A model generated the notes under the pieces. It was not told the DNA's origin and did no database searches. It saw only the letters and a program-made list of their open reading frames with translations. Source: an uncultured Ectothiorhodospiraceae bacterium (GTDB taxonomy: Bacteria; Pseudomonadota; Gammaproteobacteria; Nitrococcales; Nitrococcaceae). From it: 64,000 nucleotides of DNA. The stretch spans positions 62,001-126,000 of the forward strand of contig CAJXSH010000003.1 in assembly GCA_913061005.1 (NCBI GenBank). The letters run 5' to 3'. Each line of letters starts with the position of its first letter. Position 1 is the first letter of the stretch. Of this stretch, positions 29,481-40,847 are shown piece by piece. The position numbers were made by a program, and so were the translations under genes.

Positions 29481-29861
29481 CTACTCCGGAGCGGGGGCCG
29501 GCGCCGGGGCCGACGATGCGTTGCCCCCACCGGCGGTGGCACTGTCCGGCTCGCGCGGGGTCGCCGGCGCGGTCTCCGGGCTTGTGGCCGGGGCCGTTTC
29601 GACGCGATCGACCACGCTCTCGCCCTCGCCAAAGGTGCCGGCCATGATGGCGAGCGTCAGGCTGGTGACAAAAAACCCGACTCCCAGAAACCCGGTCAGG
29701 CGACCCAGAAACGACGCCGAACCCCGGGCGCCGAACACCGTGCTCGACGCGCCACTGCCAAACGCGGCACCGGCATCGGCCCCCTTGCCGTGCTGCAGCA
29801 GCACCACGCCGATCAGCACCGCAGCCAGCACCAGATGAATCACCAAAACTATCGTATACAT
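29481..29861 (-). CDS. secG: Preprotein translocase subunit SecG
   Basis: SecG is the small accessory subunit of the SecYEG channel in the inner membrane. The 126-aa protein has two membrane helices (about 3-23 and 52-72) separated by the conserved GKGADAGAAFGSGAS / TVFGARGSASFL region. The C-terminal tail (about 85-126) is low-complexity Ala, Pro, Thr and Glu, longer than in E. coli. ATG at 29861 matches the family start. Confidence 0.95.
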   Translation of the reverse strand: MYTIVLVIHLVLAAVLIGVVLLQHGKGADAGAAFGSGASSTVFGARGSASFLGRLTGFLGVGFFVTSLTLAIMAGTFGEGESVVDRVETAPATSPETAPATPREPDSATAGGGNASSAPAPAPAPE

Positions 29862-29893
29862 CGCCACTTCAATCGTTGTTACTGATGCGGGGG

Positions 29894-30655
29894 TCAGCCC
29901 CGCGCTGCCGCGGCACAAATGGCCGCGAACGAATCCGCCTGCAGCGAAGCGCCACCAATCAGCCCCCCGTCGACATCCGGTTGGGCGAGCAACGCCTCGG
30001 CGTTGTCCGCTTTCATGCTGCCGCCATAGAGAATGCGCATGGCATCGGCCGCTGAACCCCCCAGGCGCTCGGCGAGTAGCCCACGGATGAAGCCATGCAC
30101 CTGTTGCGCCTGTTCGGCACTGGCGGTCCGCCCGGTGCCGATCGCCCAGACCGGCTCGTAGGCGATCACCCCCTCGCCCAGGCCCTCGGCGCCCAGGCGA
30201 TCCAGTACCCCGTGGATCTGCGCGGCCACGGTGGCCTCGGTCCGATCGGCCTCACGCGCCTCGAGGGTCTCGCCGACACAGAGGATGGGCCGCAGCCCCG
30301 CGGCCAGTGCCTGGCCACAGCGTGCCGCGATCAAAGCTTCGTCCTCGCCGTAGTACTGCCGCCGTTCGGAGTGGCCCAGGATGACATACCGCGCGCCCGC
30401 ATCGGCGATCATGTCCGCGGCAACCTCGCCGGTGCGCGCCCCCTGCGGGGCATCGGCGCAGTTCTGCGCCCCCACGGCAATGGCGCTCTGCGCCAACTCG
30501 CCGGCCACCGCGGCAAGATGGATATGCGGTGGGCAGACCACCCGGTCAATGCCCTCAAGCCCATCCAGTCGGTCGCGCAGCGCACCGGCCAGCGCCATCG
30601 CATCGGCGCTTAAGCCGTTCATCTTCCAGTTGCCGGCAATCAATGGCCTACGCAT
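29894..30655 (-). CDS. tpiA: Triose-phosphate isomerase
   Basis: Interconverts dihydroxyacetone phosphate and glyceraldehyde 3-phosphate in glycolysis and gluconeogenesis. The 253-aa protein opens MRRPLIAGNWKMNG (catalytic Lys), with the catalytic His in ILGHSERR, catalytic Glu in AYEPVWAIGTG and phosphate-binding YGGSM and GGLIGGASL. ATG at 30655 has GGGG five to eight bases upstream. Lies between glmM and secG. Confidence 0.97.
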   Translation of the reverse strand: MRRPLIAGNWKMNGLSADAMALAGALRDRLDGLEGIDRVVCPPHIHLAAVAGELAQSAIAVGAQNCADAPQGARTGEVAADMIADAGARYVILGHSERRQYYGEDEALIAARCGQALAAGLRPILCVGETLEAREADRTEATVAAQIHGVLDRLGAEGLGEGVIAYEPVWAIGTGRTASAEQAQQVHGFIRGLLAERLGGSAADAMRILYGGSMKADNAEALLAQPDVDGGLIGGASLQADSFAAICAAAARG

Positions 30656-30710
30656 GTCATCCCCGTTCACCGATAAAGCCCGGGGAGGTTAATGCCCGCG
30701 CCACCGAGAA

Positions 30711-32075
30711 TCAATTATCCAGCGCGGGCGCCCGCTGGCCGCAGAAAGCGGCCACCTGCTCGGCCAGCTCACCGGCCAGCCGCTGCACCCGATCGGCATC
30801 CTCGCCTTCGACCATGACCCGCAGGACCGGCTCGGTGCCCGAGGGGCGCAGCAGCACCCGCCCGGCATCGCCCAGATGCCGTTCGAGTGCCGCCACCGCC
30901 TGGCTGACCCGTGTGTCTTCCATGGGCCGGCTGTCCCGGGCGATGGGGACGTTGACCATGTGCTGTGGCAGCCGGCTCATGCCGGCCGCCAGCTCGCCCA
31001 GCGAGCGGTTGCCCCGGACCGCGGCCTCGAGCACCTGCAGCGCCGAGACGACGCCATCCCCGGTCGTGGTGCGGTCGAGGCAGACGATGTGCCCGGACGA
31101 CTCGCCGCCCAGCAGCCCTCCGTTGGCCTGGAGCATCTCGAGGACATAGCGGTCGCCGACCCGGGCCCGCATGAACGGAATCCGGCAGCCATCGAGTGCC
31201 TGTTCGAGCCCGAGATTGCTCATCTGCGTCCCCACCACCGGGCCCTGCAGGGCCTGATCGTTGTGGCGCTGTCGGGCGATGATCCAGAGCAACTGGTCGC
31301 CGTCGAGCACCGCGCCGCTGCCATCGACCATAATCACCCGATCGCCATCGCCGTCGAGGGCGAGCCCGGCATCGGCACCCGCCTCTTGCACCGCGGCCTG
31401 GAGTGCTTCGGGGTGGGTGGAGCCGCAGCCGACATTGATATTAAGCCCGTCCGGCTGGTTGGCGATCCGGATCACGCGGGCGCCGAGCTCTTCGAAAACC
31501 GCCGGCGCCACCTGGTAGCCGGCGCCGTTGGCGCAGTCGACCACAAGGGTCATCCCGTCGAGCCGCACGCCGTTGCTCAGGCTGTGTTTACAGAACTCGA
31601 TGTAACGCCCGGGCGCGTCCATCAGCCGGCTGGCCTTGCCGAGGGCCGACGAGGATACGGTGGTCAGCGGCTCGTCGAGCATCGCTTCGATGGCCTGCTC
31701 GGCGGCATCGTCCAGCTTGAAACCATCGCCGGAGAAGAACTTGATGCCGTTGTCGTGGTGGCCGTTGTGCGAGGCGCTGATGACGATCCCGGCATTGGCC
31801 CGCAGGGTGCGTGTGAGATACGCGGTCGCGGGAGTCGGCATCGGGCCGAGCAACCGGATGTCGAGTCCCGCCGCGGAGAGGCCGGCCTCGAGGGCCGACT
31901 CGAACATGTAATTGGAAAGCCGCGTGTCCTTGCCGATGAGCACCTGCCCGGAGCCATGGCGATCGCCCAAGACCCGGCCGGCCGCCCAGCCGAGTTTGAG
32001 GACGAAATCGGCGGTGATCGGCGGCTCGCCCACCCGGCCACGGATGCCGTCCGTGCCAAAGTATTGCCTGCTCAT
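30711..32075 (-). CDS. glmM: Phosphoglucosamine mutase
   Basis: Converts glucosamine 6-phosphate to glucosamine 1-phosphate for UDP-GlcNAc, a precursor of peptidoglycan and lipid A. The 454-aa protein starts with FGTDGIRG, has the phosphoserine motif ISASHN (Ser102), the metal loop DGDGDR and the sugar site GGESSGH. Its start overlaps the folP stop by four bases, the folP-glmM pair being typical of Gammaproteobacteria. Confidence 0.97.
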   Translation of the reverse strand: MSRQYFGTDGIRGRVGEPPITADFVLKLGWAAGRVLGDRHGSGQVLIGKDTRLSNYMFESALEAGLSAAGLDIRLLGPMPTPATAYLTRTLRANAGIVISASHNGHHDNGIKFFSGDGFKLDDAAEQAIEAMLDEPLTTVSSSALGKASRLMDAPGRYIEFCKHSLSNGVRLDGMTLVVDCANGAGYQVAPAVFEELGARVIRIANQPDGLNINVGCGSTHPEALQAAVQEAGADAGLALDGDGDRVIMVDGSGAVLDGDQLLWIIARQRHNDQALQGPVVGTQMSNLGLEQALDGCRIPFMRARVGDRYVLEMLQANGGLLGGESSGHIVCLDRTTTGDGVVSALQVLEAAVRGNRSLGELAAGMSRLPQHMVNVPIARDSRPMEDTRVSQAVAALERHLGDAGRVLLRPSGTEPVLRVMVEGEDADRVQRLAGELAEQVAAFCGQRAPALDN

Positions 32076-32950
32076 ACCCCTCGCACTCCCTGCTGCAAAC
32101 GGGCCTGCTCCAACCCCGGTGCCCCGGCGATGTATTCCATCAAGCGTACCGCGTCGAGGGTCTCCGCGACATCATGCGCACGGATGATCCGCGCGCCCTT
32201 CCATGTCGCCAGCGCCGCCGCCGCCACACTGCCGGCCAGTCGGTCCGGCATCTCACGGCCCAGCACACGGCCGACCAGGGACTTGCGGGACAACCCGGCC
32301 AGTACCGGAAGACCGCTGTCGACGATGGCATCAAGTCCACGAAGCAACTGGGCGTTGTGGATGTCGGTCTTGCCAAACCCGAACCCCGGATCCAGTATCA
32401 GCCGCTGCCGCGGGATACCCGCCTGGGTGGCCGCCTCGAGGCGCTCGAGCAGAAAGCCGCGCACCGCTTCGACGACGTTGTCATAGCGCGGGTCGTCCTG
32501 CATGTCGCGGGGGGTGCCCTGCATGTGCATCAGACAGACCGGCAGCCCCGTGGCCGCCGCGGCCCGGGCGGCACCCTCGCGGCGCAGCGCCATGACATCG
32601 TTGATCAACCCGGCGCCGGCCGCGGCGGCCTCGCGCATGACCTCGGGCTTGGAGGTATCGACGGACAGCGGCACCGCGACCACATCACGGATCGCTTCGA
32701 TCACCGGTATGACCCGGTCGAGCTCTTCCTGCACCGACACCCCCCGGGAACCGGGGCGCGTCGATTCGCCGCCGACGTCGATCACCGCCGCCCCTTCGGC
32801 CTCCATGCGCCGGGCATGGTCGATGGCGGCGTCCACCCCAACGAAAGCACCCCCGTCCGAGAAGGAATCGGGGGTGACGTTGAGGATTCCCATCACCTGC
32901 GGTCGGGTGAGGTCGAGACCCCGCCCGCCGCAATCGAGCTCAATCGCCAT
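32072..32950 (-). CDS. folP: Dihydropteroate synthase
   Basis: Joins p-aminobenzoate to the pterin pyrophosphate in folate synthesis and is the sulfonamide target. The 292-aa TIM-barrel protein has [37 protein letters not shown] and DPGFGFGK. Six bases after ftsH and overlapping glmM by four bases. Confidence 0.97.
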   Translation of the reverse strand: MAIELDCGGRGLDLTRPQVMGILNVTPDSFSDGGAFVGVDAAIDHARRMEAEGAAVIDVGGESTRPGSRGVSVQEELDRVIPVIEAIRDVVAVPLSVDTSKPEVMREAAAAGAGLINDVMALRREGAARAAAATGLPVCLMHMQGTPRDMQDDPRYDNVVEAVRGFLLERLEAATQAGIPRQRLILDPGFGFGKTDIHNAQLLRGLDAIVDSGLPVLAGLSRKSLVGRVLGREMPDRLAGSVAAAALATWKGARIIRAHDVAETLDAVRLMEYIAGAPGLEQARLQQGVRGV

Positions 32951-32956
32951 GGGCCA

Positions 32957-34891
32957 TTAATGCTCGCTGGCCGGCTTGCCGACATCGCCTCCCTGGTCGT
33001 CGGCGGCTCCGGCCTCGCCGGTGGCGTCGGCATCACCCTCGCCGGCGGTTCCGGTCGGCCGATCATCATCCCGGGGCGGCCGCGGCGTGCGTCCGTTCAT
33101 GATGTCGTCGATCTGCTCACGGTCGATGGTTTCGTATTTCATCAACGCATCGGACATCCGATGCAGCACATCTTCGTTTTCCTGCAGGATACGCTTGGCC
33201 TCGGCGTAGTTCTCCTCGACGATGCGGCGGACCTCCTCGTCGATGGAGTGCGCCGTCTCGTCGGAGATGGTCTTGTGCTGGGTGACCTGATGGCCCAGAA
33301 AGACTTCGCCTTCGTCCTCGCCGTAGGCAAGCGGCCCCATCTTGTCCGACAGCCCCCACTTGGTGACCATGTTGCGGGCGATTTCCGTGACCCGCTGGAT
33401 GTCACTCTGCGCGCCGGTGGTGACCCGCTCGGCGCCAAAGATCATCTCCTCGGCGATGCGCCCGCCAAACAGCCCGCAGATCGAACTGTTCAACCGCTGT
33501 CGGGTATAGCTGTAGCGGTCCTCCTCGGGCAGGAACATTGTCACCCCCAGGGCCCGGCCCCGCGGAATGATGGTGACCTTGTGGACCGGGTCGTGCTCGG
33601 GGACTTTCAGCCCGACGATGGCGTGGCCGGCCTCGTGGTAGGCCGTCAGCCGCTTCTCATCCTCGGTCATGACCATGGATTTGCGCTCAGCGCCCATCAT
33701 GATCTTGTCCTTGGCGTCCTCGAAGTCCTGCTGATCCACCACCCGCTTGTTCCGGCGGGCGGCGAAAAGCGCGGCCTCGTTGACCAGATTGGCCAGGTCT
33801 GCGCCCGAGAATCCGGGACATCCGCGGGCGATGATGTTGGCATTCACATCATCGGCGAGCGGGGTCTTGTTCATGTGAACGCGAAGGATCTGCTCGCGGC
33901 CACGGACATCGGGCAGCGGCACCACCACCTGGCGGTCGAACCGACCGGGACGCAGCAGCGCCGGGTCGAGCACGTCGGGCCGGTTGGTCGCGGCGATGAC
34001 GATAATGCCTTCGCTACCCTCGAAGCCGTCCATCTCGACCAGCATCTGGTTGAGGGTCTGCTCGCGCTCGTCATGGCCACCCCCCAGGCCCGCACCGCGC
34101 TGGCGGCCGACCGCATCGAGCTCGTCGATAAAGATGATGCAGGGCGCCTGCTTTTTGGCCTGGGCGAACATGTCCCGAACCCGCGAGGCGCCGACACCGA
34201 CAAACATCTCGACAAAGTCCGAGCCCGAGATGCTGAAAAACGGCACCCGCGCCTCGCCGGCGATGGCCTTGGCGAGCAGCGTCTTGCCCGTGCCCGGCGG
34301 CCCGACCATGAGCACCCCGCGCGGGATGGTTCCGCCAAGGCGCTGGAACTTGCTGGGGTCACGCAGGAACTCCACCAGCTCGACGACGTCCTGCTTGGCC
34401 TCTTCAACGCCGGCCACGTCCTTGAACGTCACCTTGACCTGCTCGTCGGACATCATCTTGGCGCGGCTCTTGCCAAAGGACATGGCGCCACGGCCGCCAC
34501 CGCCGCCCTGCATCTGGCGCATGAAATAGATCCACACCCCGATGAGCAGCAGGAAGGGGAACCACGAGATGAGGATCTGCAGCAGCATGCTGCGGCCCTC
34601 GGGCTCTTCGGCGCGGATGCTCACGCCGTTGTTCATCAGCTGCCCGATCAATGCGTTGTTGTCGGTCTCAGGGCTGTAGGTGCTGAAGTTGGACCCATCG
34701 GAGCGCGTCCCGCGGATCACCGGCCCCTTCATGGTCACCGAATCGATCCGTCCGCTGTCCACTTCACCCAGAAACTGGGAGTAAGGCACCTCCTGCGCCG
34801 TTGTCCCCTGCTGCTGGAAGTTGCTGAAAACGGACATCAGCACCACGGCGATGACCACCCAGAGAATCAGATTCTTGGCCATGTCGTTCAA
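32957..34891 (-). CDS. ftsH: ATP-dependent zinc metalloprotease FtsH
   Basis: Membrane-bound AAA+ protease that degrades membrane proteins and regulators such as LpxC. The 644-aa protein has two membrane helices (about 5-24 and 104-124) around a periplasmic domain, the Walker A GPPGTGKT (197-204), Walker [12 protein letters not shown], the SRH segment with RPGRFDRQV, and the zinc site HEAGH. The C-terminal tail is acidic and Gly-rich. I use the TTG at 34891 (MNDMAKNL) because GAGGG lies eight bases upstream; the ATG at 34882 has no site at normal distance. Confidence 0.97.
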   Translation of the reverse strand: MNDMAKNLILWVVIAVVLMSVFSNFQQQGTTAQEVPYSQFLGEVDSGRIDSVTMKGPVIRGTRSDGSNFSTYSPETDNNALIGQLMNNGVSIRAEEPEGRSMLLQILISWFPFLLLIGVWIYFMRQMQGGGGGRGAMSFGKSRAKMMSDEQVKVTFKDVAGVEEAKQDVVELVEFLRDPSKFQRLGGTIPRGVLMVGPPGTGKTLLAKAIAGEARVPFFSISGSDFVEMFVGVGASRVRDMFAQAKKQAPCIIFIDELDAVGRQRGAGLGGGHDEREQTLNQMLVEMDGFEGSEGIIVIAATNRPDVLDPALLRPGRFDRQVVVPLPDVRGREQILRVHMNKTPLADDVNANIIARGCPGFSGADLANLVNEAALFAARRNKRVVDQQDFEDAKDKIMMGAERKSMVMTEDEKRLTAYHEAGHAIVGLKVPEHDPVHKVTIIPRGRALGVTMFLPEEDRYSYTRQRLNSSICGLFGGRIAEEMIFGAERVTTGAQSDIQRVTEIARNMVTKWGLSDKMGPLAYGEDEGEVFLGHQVTQHKTISDETAHSIDEEVRRIVEENYAEAKRILQENEDVLHRMSDALMKYETIDREQIDDIMNGRTPRPPRDDDRPTGTAGEGDADATGEAGAADDQGGDVGKPASEH

Positions 34892-34930
34892 GATGGCGTC
34901 CCTCGAATCGAAGTGTATGTATCAACCCTA

Positions 34931-35551
34931 CTATGCCTGGAAGCCCCGGGCCAGCAGGTAGACCTCACGGCTGCGACCACGCGAGGCATCCGGCTTGCGG
35001 CTCTGGACCCGGTCGAAACGCCCCCGCATCGACGCGAGCAGCGCATCAAAGCCCTGCCCCTGGAACACTTTGACCAACAACCCGCCGCCGGGTTTCAAAC
35101 GTTGGTGGCAGAAATCCAGCGCCAGCTCGGCGAGCAGCATCGATCGGGGCTGATCCACGGCCTTCTGCCCGGAGAGGTTGGGCGCCATATCCGACAGCAC
35201 CCAGTCCACCCCCTCGCCGCCGAGGCGTTGGTCGAGCTGCGCCAGGCCTTCGTCGGTGGAGAAATCGCCCTGGATGAAATCCACCCCGGCAATCGCCGGC
35301 ATCGCCAGCAGATCCATGGCCACCACCCGGCCCCGATGGCCCACCCGCTCGGCGGCGTATTCGCTCCAGCCGCCCGGCGCTGCGCCCAGGTCGACGACGC
35401 ACTGCCCGGGCTTGAGCAGCTGGTCCCGACGGTCGATTTCTTCGAGCTTGAACACCGCCCGCGACCGCAGTCCCCGACGCTGGGCGGCTTTGACGTAGGG
35501 ATCGGAGAAATGCTCATCAAGCCACCGCCGGCTGCCACCCCGCCTCGCCAT
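34931..35551 (-). CDS. rlmE: 23S rRNA 2'-O-methyltransferase RlmE (FtsJ)
   Basis: Methylates U2552 in the A-loop of 23S rRNA with S-adenosylmethionine. The 206-aa Rossmann protein has the SAM motif [15 protein letters not shown] and the catalytic K-D-K-E residues (Lys in [11 protein letters not shown], Asp in [10 protein letters not shown], Lys in GGGLLVKVF). Upstream of ftsH, as in many Gammaproteobacteria. Confidence 0.96.
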   Translation of the reverse strand: MARRGGSRRWLDEHFSDPYVKAAQRRGLRSRAVFKLEEIDRRDQLLKPGQCVVDLGAAPGGWSEYAAERVGHRGRVVAMDLLAMPAIAGVDFIQGDFSTDEGLAQLDQRLGGEGVDWVLSDMAPNLSGQKAVDQPRSMLLAELALDFCHQRLKPGGGLLVKVFQGQGFDALLASMRGRFDRVQSRKPDASRGRSREVYLLARGFQA

Positions 35552-35554
35552 CGG

Positions 35555-35797
35555 CTAATCTCCCTCGTCGGGATCCGGACGGATGGCGTCGAGGCTGCGT
35601 CGGGTCCGCAGCGCCAGCCAGCCACCGCAGACAAAGCCACAACCCGCCAGCATGGCGAGCTCCACGCCATGCCCCAGATCCAGCCGCCAGACCACGACGG
35701 CAACCCCCAGGGCCAGCCCCAGCACCACGGCCAGCTCGAGCTTGATGAGATCGAGCCGCTCGAGCGGATTACTCGTACCGGACCTCGACGATTTCAT
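35555..35797 (-). CDS. Small membrane protein, function unknown
   Basis: An 80-aa protein with two hydrophobic segments (about 18-36 and 42-60) and an acidic tail. I do not recognise it. The ATG at 35797 overlaps the greA end by 29 bases; a start ten codons earlier (35827) is possible. The stop lies three bases before rlmE, so it belongs to the carAB-greA-rlmE run. In E. coli the RNA-binding gene yhbY occupies a nearby position between rlmE and greA; this protein does not resemble it. Confidence 0.6.
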   Translation of the reverse strand: MKSSRSGTSNPLERLDLIKLELAVVLGLALGVAVVVWRLDLGHGVELAMLAGCGFVCGGWLALRTRRSLDAIRPDPDEGD

Positions 35798-36245
35798 AGG
35801 CGCGCTGACCACCGGGTGTCTGGACATCGACCACGTCCCCCTCTTCCTTGCCGATCAGGGCACGGGCGATGGGCGACTGGACAGAAATGCGGCTTGCCTT
35901 GATATCGGCCTCGTCCTCGCCAACGATCTGATAGGTCTTCTCGCTGCCATCCGCCTCGTCGGCGAGCACAACGGTCACGCCGAATACGACCTTGCCGTTG
36001 TCGGGCAGGGTGGTGACGTCAATGACCTGGGCGTTGGAGAGCTTGGCCTCGATCTCGGCGATCCGCCCCTCGATGAACCCCTGTTGCTCGCGGGCGGCGT
36101 GATACTCGGCGTTCTCCTTGAGATCGCCATGCGAGCGGGCCTCGGCAATGGCATTGATCACCCGCGGCCGCTCCTCGGTTTTCAGCCGGTTGAGCTCGTC
36201 ACGCAACTGCTCGGCGCCCCGCACCGTCAATGGGGTCTTGCTCAT
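35769..36245 (-). CDS. greA: Transcription elongation factor GreA
   Basis: Rescues backtracked RNA polymerase by stimulating cleavage of the nascent RNA. The 158-aa protein has the N-terminal coiled coil with the acidic tip ([21 protein letters not shown]) and the C-terminal FKBP-like domain ending in [16 protein letters not shown]. Start overlaps the carB stop by four bases (ATGA). Confidence 0.97.
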   Translation of the reverse strand: MSKTPLTVRGAEQLRDELNRLKTEERPRVINAIAEARSHGDLKENAEYHAAREQQGFIEGRIAEIEAKLSNAQVIDVTTLPDNGKVVFGVTVVLADEADGSEKTYQIVGEDEADIKASRISVQSPIARALIGKEEGDVVDVQTPGGQRAYEIVEVRYE

Positions 36246-39200
36246 GTCCTGGCCTCCTTGTGCAGATCCTGGAGCGAGCGCACATCGGTGGAGCCCAGAT
36301 GATCCAGGGCCTGACCGGTGGCGCGTGCACCCGCCATGGTGGTCGTGTAGCAGACCTTGTGGTGAAGCGCTTCACGACGGATGGAGAAGGAATCGGAAAT
36401 GGCCTGACGTCCCTCGGTGGTGTTGATGATCAGGTCGATTTCGCCGTTTTTGATGGCATCCACCACATGGGGTCGGCCTTCGACCACCTTGTTGATGATT
36501 TCGCAGGCCACACCCGCCTCGCGCAGAACCGCTGCCGTTCCCCGGGTGACCACCAGCTCAAAGCCTTTCTGCGCCAGATCGCGGGCAACGGCCACCACCG
36601 CGGGCTTGTCCGCATCGCGGACGCTGACAAAGACCCGACCGCCGGTGGGCAGATCCACCCCGGCGGCGAGCTGCGATTTGGCGTAGGCCTCGCCAAAGAC
36701 CGGCCCCACCCCCATGACCTCGCCGGTGGATTTCATCTCCGGCCCGAGGATTGGATCGACGCCCGGGAATTTGATAAACGGAAAGACCGCTTCCTTGACC
36801 GCGTAGCTGGGGGGCATGCGCTCTTTGGTACAGCCCTGCGCGGCAAGGCGCTGGCCGACCATGCAGCGCGCGGCAATCTTGGCAAGCGGCAGGCCCGTCG
36901 CCTTGGAGACAAAGGGCACGGTGCGCGATGCCCGCGGGTTGACCTCGAGGACGAAGATCTCCTCGCCCTTGATGGCAAACTGCGCGTTCATCAGCCCCAC
37001 GACCCCGAGGCGCAGGGCCATGGCCTTCATCTGATCGCGCAGGCGATCACCGATATGCGGCGGCAGACTGTAGGGCGGCAGCGAACAGGCGGAATCGCCC
37101 GAGTGCACTCCGGCCTGTTCGATGTGCTCCATGATCCCGCCGATCAGCACATCGTGGCCGTCACACACGGCATCGACATCGACCTCGATGGCGTCATCCA
37201 GAAACCGGTCCAGCAGCACCGGCGATTCATTGGAGACCTTCACCGCCTCGTTCATGTACTGCGCCAGTTCGGATTCCTGATAGACGATCTCCATGGCGCG
37301 TCCGCCCAGCACATAGGACGGGCGGACCACCAGCGGATAGCCGATCTCGGCCGCCAGCTTGAAGGCCTCGTCGGCGCTGCGGGCGGTGCGATTGGGCGGC
37401 TGCTGCAGCCCGGCCTCCTGCAGCAGCCCCTGGAACCGCTCGCGATCCTCGGCCAGGTCGATGGAATCCGGCGTGGTGCCGATGATCGGCGCGCCACAGG
37501 CCTCGAGATCGCGGGCCAGCTTGAGCGGTGTCTGGCCACCGTACTGGATGACAATCCCTTCGGGCTTTTCGGTGGCGACGATCTCGAGGACGTCCTCGAG
37601 TGTCAGCGGCTCGAAGTAGAGCCGGTCCGAGGTGTCATAGTCGGTGGAGACCGTCTCGGGGTTGCAGTTGACCATGATGGTCTCAAAGCCGTCGTCCCGC
37701 AGCGCCAGGGCGGCATGGACGCAGCAGTAATCGAACTCGATGCCCTGGCCGATGCGATTGGGCCCGCCGCCCAGGATCATGACCTTGCGACGATCGGTGG
37801 GCGCCGCCTCGTTTTCTTCGTCGTAGCTCGAGTACATGTAGGCCGTGGCGGTGGCGAACTCGGCGGCGCAGGAGTCGACCCGTTTGAACACCGGCCGCAC
37901 CCCCAGCCCGTGGCGGTGCGCCCGGACCGCCGACTCCGACTCGCCGACAAGCCGGGCGATGCGGGCGTCAGAGAATCCGGCGCGCTTCAAACGCCGCATC
38001 GCCGGTTCATCCAGACTGCCGAGGGGCTGGTCTGCGAGGGCCTGCTCCTGGCCGATCAGATCGCCGATCTGGGCAAGGAACCAGGGGTCGATCCAGGTAT
38101 CATTGAATATCGCCGACAACGCCAGGCCAGCGCGGAACGCATCGGCCACCCACAGCAGGCGCTCGGGCCCGGGGTGGCGGATTTCCTGCACCACCCGATC
38201 GCGGTAATCCGGGGCCTCCGCGGACAGACGGGGGTCGAGCCCCTCGAGGCCGTTCTCGAGGCCGCGAAGGGCCTTTTGCAGCGACTCCTGGAAATTGCGG
38301 CCGATGGCCATCACCTCGCCGACGGATTTCATCTGCGTGGTCAGCACCGGCTTGGTGCGCATGAACTTCTCGAAGGTAAAGCGCGGGATCTTGGTGACCA
38401 CATAGTCGATGCTCGGCTCAAATGAGGCCGGTGTCCGCCCGCCGGTGATCTCGTTGCGCAACTCATCGAGCGTGTAGCCCACCGCCAGCTTGGCGGCCAC
38501 CTTGGCAATGGGAAAGCCCGTGGCCTTCGACGCCAGTGCCGAGGAGCGCGACACCCTGGGGTTCATCTCGATGACGACCAGTCGGCCATTATCGGGGTTG
38601 ACCGCAAACTGGACGTTCGACCCGCCGGTCTCGACGCCGATCTCGCGCAATACCGCCAGCGAGGCATCGCGCATGATCTGGTATTCCTTGTCGGTGAGCG
38701 TCTGCGCCGGCGCCACGGTAATGGAGTCGCCGGTGTGCACCCCCATGGGATCGATATTCTCGATCGCGCAGATGATGATGCCGTTATCCGCCTTGTCGCG
38801 GACCACTTCCATTTCGAATTCTTTCCAGCCCAGGACCGACTCTTCGATGAGCAATTCGTTGGTGGGCGAGAGATCGAGGCCGCGCTCGCAGATTTCGGCG
38901 AATTCTTCGGCGTTGTAGGCAATGCCGCCGCCGCTGCCCCCCAGGGTGAACGACGGCCGGATGATGGTCGGAAAGCCGATCTCGCGCTGCGCGGCATTCG
39001 CCTCGTCCATGCTGTGGGCGATCAACGCCCGGGGTGTATCGAGCCCGATGCGGCCCATGGCCTGGCGGAAGGCCTCGCGATCCTCGGCCATGTCGATGGC
39101 CGATTTGGTGGCGCCGATCATCTCGACACCGTGCGCTGCCAGCACGCCGTGTCGGTCCAGGTCGAGGGCACAGTTCAGCGCCGTCTGCCCGCCCATCGTG

Positions 39201-39463
39201 GGCAGCACCGCATCGGGGCGTTCGCGCTCGATGATGCTGGCCACCACCTGCCACTGGATGGGCTCGACGTAAACCGCATCGGCCATCTCGGGGTCGGTCA
39301 TGATGGTGGCGGGGTTGGAATTCACCAGGATGACCCGATAGCCCTCCTCGCGCAGCGCCTTGCAGGCCTGGGCGCCGGAGTAGTCAAACTCGCAGGCCTG
39401 GCCGATCACGATGGGACCGGCGCCGATGATCAGGATGCTCTTGATGTCGTCGCGTCTGGGCAT
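36242..39463 (-). CDS. carB: Carbamoyl-phosphate synthase, large subunit
   Basis: Makes carbamoyl phosphate from bicarbonate, ammonia (from CarA) and two ATP, for pyrimidines and arginine. The 1073-aa protein has two homologous ATP-grasp halves (about 1-400 and 550-935), an oligomerisation domain between them and a C-terminal MGS-like allosteric domain. Signature segments [21 protein letters not shown] and [19 protein letters not shown] open each half. It lies 21 bases after carA and is coupled to greA. Confidence 0.98.
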   Translation of the reverse strand: MPRRDDIKSILIIGAGPIVIGQACEFDYSGAQACKALREEGYRVILVNSNPATIMTDPEMADAVYVEPIQWQVVASIIERERPDAVLPTMGGQTALNCALDLDRHGVLAAHGVEMIGATKSAIDMAEDREAFRQAMGRIGLDTPRALIAHSMDEANAAQREIGFPTIIRPSFTLGGSGGGIAYNAEEFAEICERGLDLSPTNELLIEESVLGWKEFEMEVVRDKADNGIIICAIENIDPMGVHTGDSITVAPAQTLTDKEYQIMRDASLAVLREIGVETGGSNVQFAVNPDNGRLVVIEMNPRVSRSSALASKATGFPIAKVAAKLAVGYTLDELRNEITGGRTPASFEPSIDYVVTKIPRFTFEKFMRTKPVLTTQMKSVGEVMAIGRNFQESLQKALRGLENGLEGLDPRLSAEAPDYRDRVVQEIRHPGPERLLWVADAFRAGLALSAIFNDTWIDPWFLAQIGDLIGQEQALADQPLGSLDEPAMRRLKRAGFSDARIARLVGESESAVRAHRHGLGVRPVFKRVDSCAAEFATATAYMYSSYDEENEAAPTDRRKVMILGGGPNRIGQGIEFDYCCVHAALALRDDGFETIMVNCNPETVSTDYDTSDRLYFEPLTLEDVLEIVATEKPEGIVIQYGGQTPLKLARDLEACGAPIIGTTPDSIDLAEDRERFQGLLQEAGLQQPPNRTARSADEAFKLAAEIGYPLVVRPSYVLGGRAMEIVYQESELAQYMNEAVKVSNESPVLLDRFLDDAIEVDVDAVCDGHDVLIGGIMEHIEQAGVHSGDSACSLPPYSLPPHIGDRLRDQMKAMALRLGVVGLMNAQFAIKGEEIFVLEVNPRASRTVPFVSKATGLPLAKIAARCMVGQRLAAQGCTKERMPPSYAVKEAVFPFIKFPGVDPILGPEMKSTGEVMGVGPVFGEAYAKSQLAAGVDLPTGGRVFVSVRDADKPAVVAVARDLAQKGFELVVTRGTAAVLREAGVACEIINKVVEGRPHVVDAIKNGEIDLIINTTEGRQAISDSFSIRREALHHKVCYTTTMAGARATGQALDHLGSTDVRSLQDLHKEART

Positions 39464-39484
39464 GATGGAGGGGGTCCTGCTGCT

Positions 39485-40633
39485 TCAGGCCGCGTGGCGG
39501 GCGGCCATCAATTCGACAAAATGGGCGAACAACGGGGCGACATCATGGGGGCCGGGGCTGGCCTCGGGATGCCCCTGGAAGCTGAAAGCCGGCGCATCGG
39601 TCAGATGGATGCCCTGCAGACTGCCGTCGAAAAGGGATTCGTTCATCACCCGCACGTTCTCCGGCAACGACGCCGCTTCGATGGCAAAGCCATGGTTCTG
39701 GCTCGAGATCATGACCCGTCCGCTGTCCCGATCGAGCACCGGGTGGTTGGCACCGTGGTGGCCGAATTTCATCTTTTCGCTGCGTGCGCCGGCGGCCAGA
39801 CCCAGCAGCTGGTGGCCCAGGCAGATCCCGAACACCGGCACCCCGGTCTCGAGCAGGCGGCGGGTGGTGTCGATGGCATAGTCGAGGGGTTCCGGATCGC
39901 CGGGGCCATTGGAGAGAAAAACCCCGTCCGGGCCCAGTGCCATGATCTCATCGACGCCGGTGCGGGCCGGCACCACCGTGACCCGGCAGCCGGCATCCAC
40001 CAGCATGCGCAGGATATTGCGCTTGATACCGAAATCCATCGCCACGACATGCCAGCGCAGGGTCGCCTCCGCTTCGACCGGGGCCTCCTGCTCGTCGTGC
40101 GCCAGCGACCATGTCCCGCGGCGCCATTCGTAGGCCGTGTCCGTGGTCACGGCCTGGACCAGATCGCGACCGGTCAGCGAGGGATGGGCCCGGGCGCGCT
40201 CAACCGCGGCCTCGGCGCTCGCACCGGCACCGCTGATAATGCAGCCGTTCTGCGCGCCCTTCTCGCGAAGCAGCCGGGTCAGGCGCCGGGTGTCGATGTC
40301 GCTGATCGCGACGATGCCATGCTCTGCCAGATACGCCGGCAGGCTCTGACTGGCGCGCCAGTTGCTGTAGCGCATCGGTGCATCCCGGATGACCAGGCCG
40401 GCCAGTTGCGGGCCGTCGGCCTCCTCATCCAGCGGATTGGTGCCGGTGTTGCCAATATGGGGGTAGGTCAGCGTGACGATCTGGCCGTGGTAAGAGGGAT
40501 CGGTACAGATTTCCTGATAGCCGGTCATCGCGGTATTGAAACAGACCTCGCCGACCGTCTCGCCGCTGGCGCCCATGGCCGACCCCCGGAACACCGAGCC
40601 GTCCTCAAGCGCCAGTATTGCCCTATCACTCAC
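39485..40633 (-). CDS. carA: Carbamoyl-phosphate synthase, small (glutaminase) subunit
   Basis: Hydrolyses glutamine and channels ammonia to CarB. The 382-aa protein has the N-terminal CarA domain and a class I amidotransferase with the nucleophile Cys in GICLGHQLL and the catalytic His-Glu in FQGHPEAS. The GTG start at 40633 has GGGGTG six bases upstream. A terminator-like hairpin lies 26 bases before the start. Confidence 0.97.
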   Translation of the reverse strand: MSDRAILALEDGSVFRGSAMGASGETVGEVCFNTAMTGYQEICTDPSYHGQIVTLTYPHIGNTGTNPLDEEADGPQLAGLVIRDAPMRYSNWRASQSLPAYLAEHGIVAISDIDTRRLTRLLREKGAQNGCIISGAGASAEAAVERARAHPSLTGRDLVQAVTTDTAYEWRRGTWSLAHDEQEAPVEAEATLRWHVVAMDFGIKRNILRMLVDAGCRVTVVPARTGVDEIMALGPDGVFLSNGPGDPEPLDYAIDTTRRLLETGVPVFGICLGHQLLGLAAGARSEKMKFGHHGANHPVLDRDSGRVMISSQNHGFAIEAASLPENVRVMNESLFDGSLQGIHLTDAPAFSFQGHPEASPGPHDVAPLFAHFVELMAARHAA

Positions 40634-40654
40634 GTGTTCACCCCGCTCACTCGC

Positions 40655-40686
40655 AAAAACGGGAGGGTCGCGCGGAGCCCTCCCGT
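40655..40686 (-). terminator. Terminator-like hairpin in the carA leader
   Basis: Stem ACGGGAGGG / CCCTCCCGT (40659-40667 with 40678-40686, 10-nt loop), followed leftward by a run of five T, ending about 22 bases before the carA start. A smaller GGTTG/CAACC hairpin (40688-40700) precedes it. It could be an attenuator of carAB. Confidence 0.6.
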
Positions 40687-40708
40687 CGGTTGTTTCAACC
40701 CTGCGATC

Positions 40709-40831
40709 TTAAGCCGCCGGCGCCTTCGCTGTCCACTGAGCGGCGGCTGCTCTGACCACGCCCCGCCCTTGCAGAGTGACGGCCCACGGCGCTACCTTTG
40801 TCGTCTTTTCAGCGCCTGCGCGCCCCCGCAT
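40709..40831 (-). CDS. Possible leader peptide of carAB
   Basis: A 40-codon open frame starts with ATG at 40831 and stops (TAA) at 40709, just before the two hairpins in the carA leader. It holds four Arg codons, not clustered, and no clear ribosome site was found. It may be chance in GC-rich DNA. Listed because of its position before the terminator-like hairpin. Confidence 0.2.
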   Translation of the reverse strand: MRGRAGAEKTTKVAPWAVTLQGRGVVRAAAAQWTAKAPAA

Positions 40832-40847
40832 CCGGAACAATCTCGCT

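Noticed and set aside
32174-35902. A 1242-codon frame antisense to folP, ftsH and rlmE
   Set aside because: Spans three certain genes in the opposite direction; long frames without stops are expected here from the base composition.
40771-40799. TTGCAG with a CTACCT 17 bases later as a yadG promoter
   Set aside because: Both boxes match too poorly to consensus in a GC-rich background.
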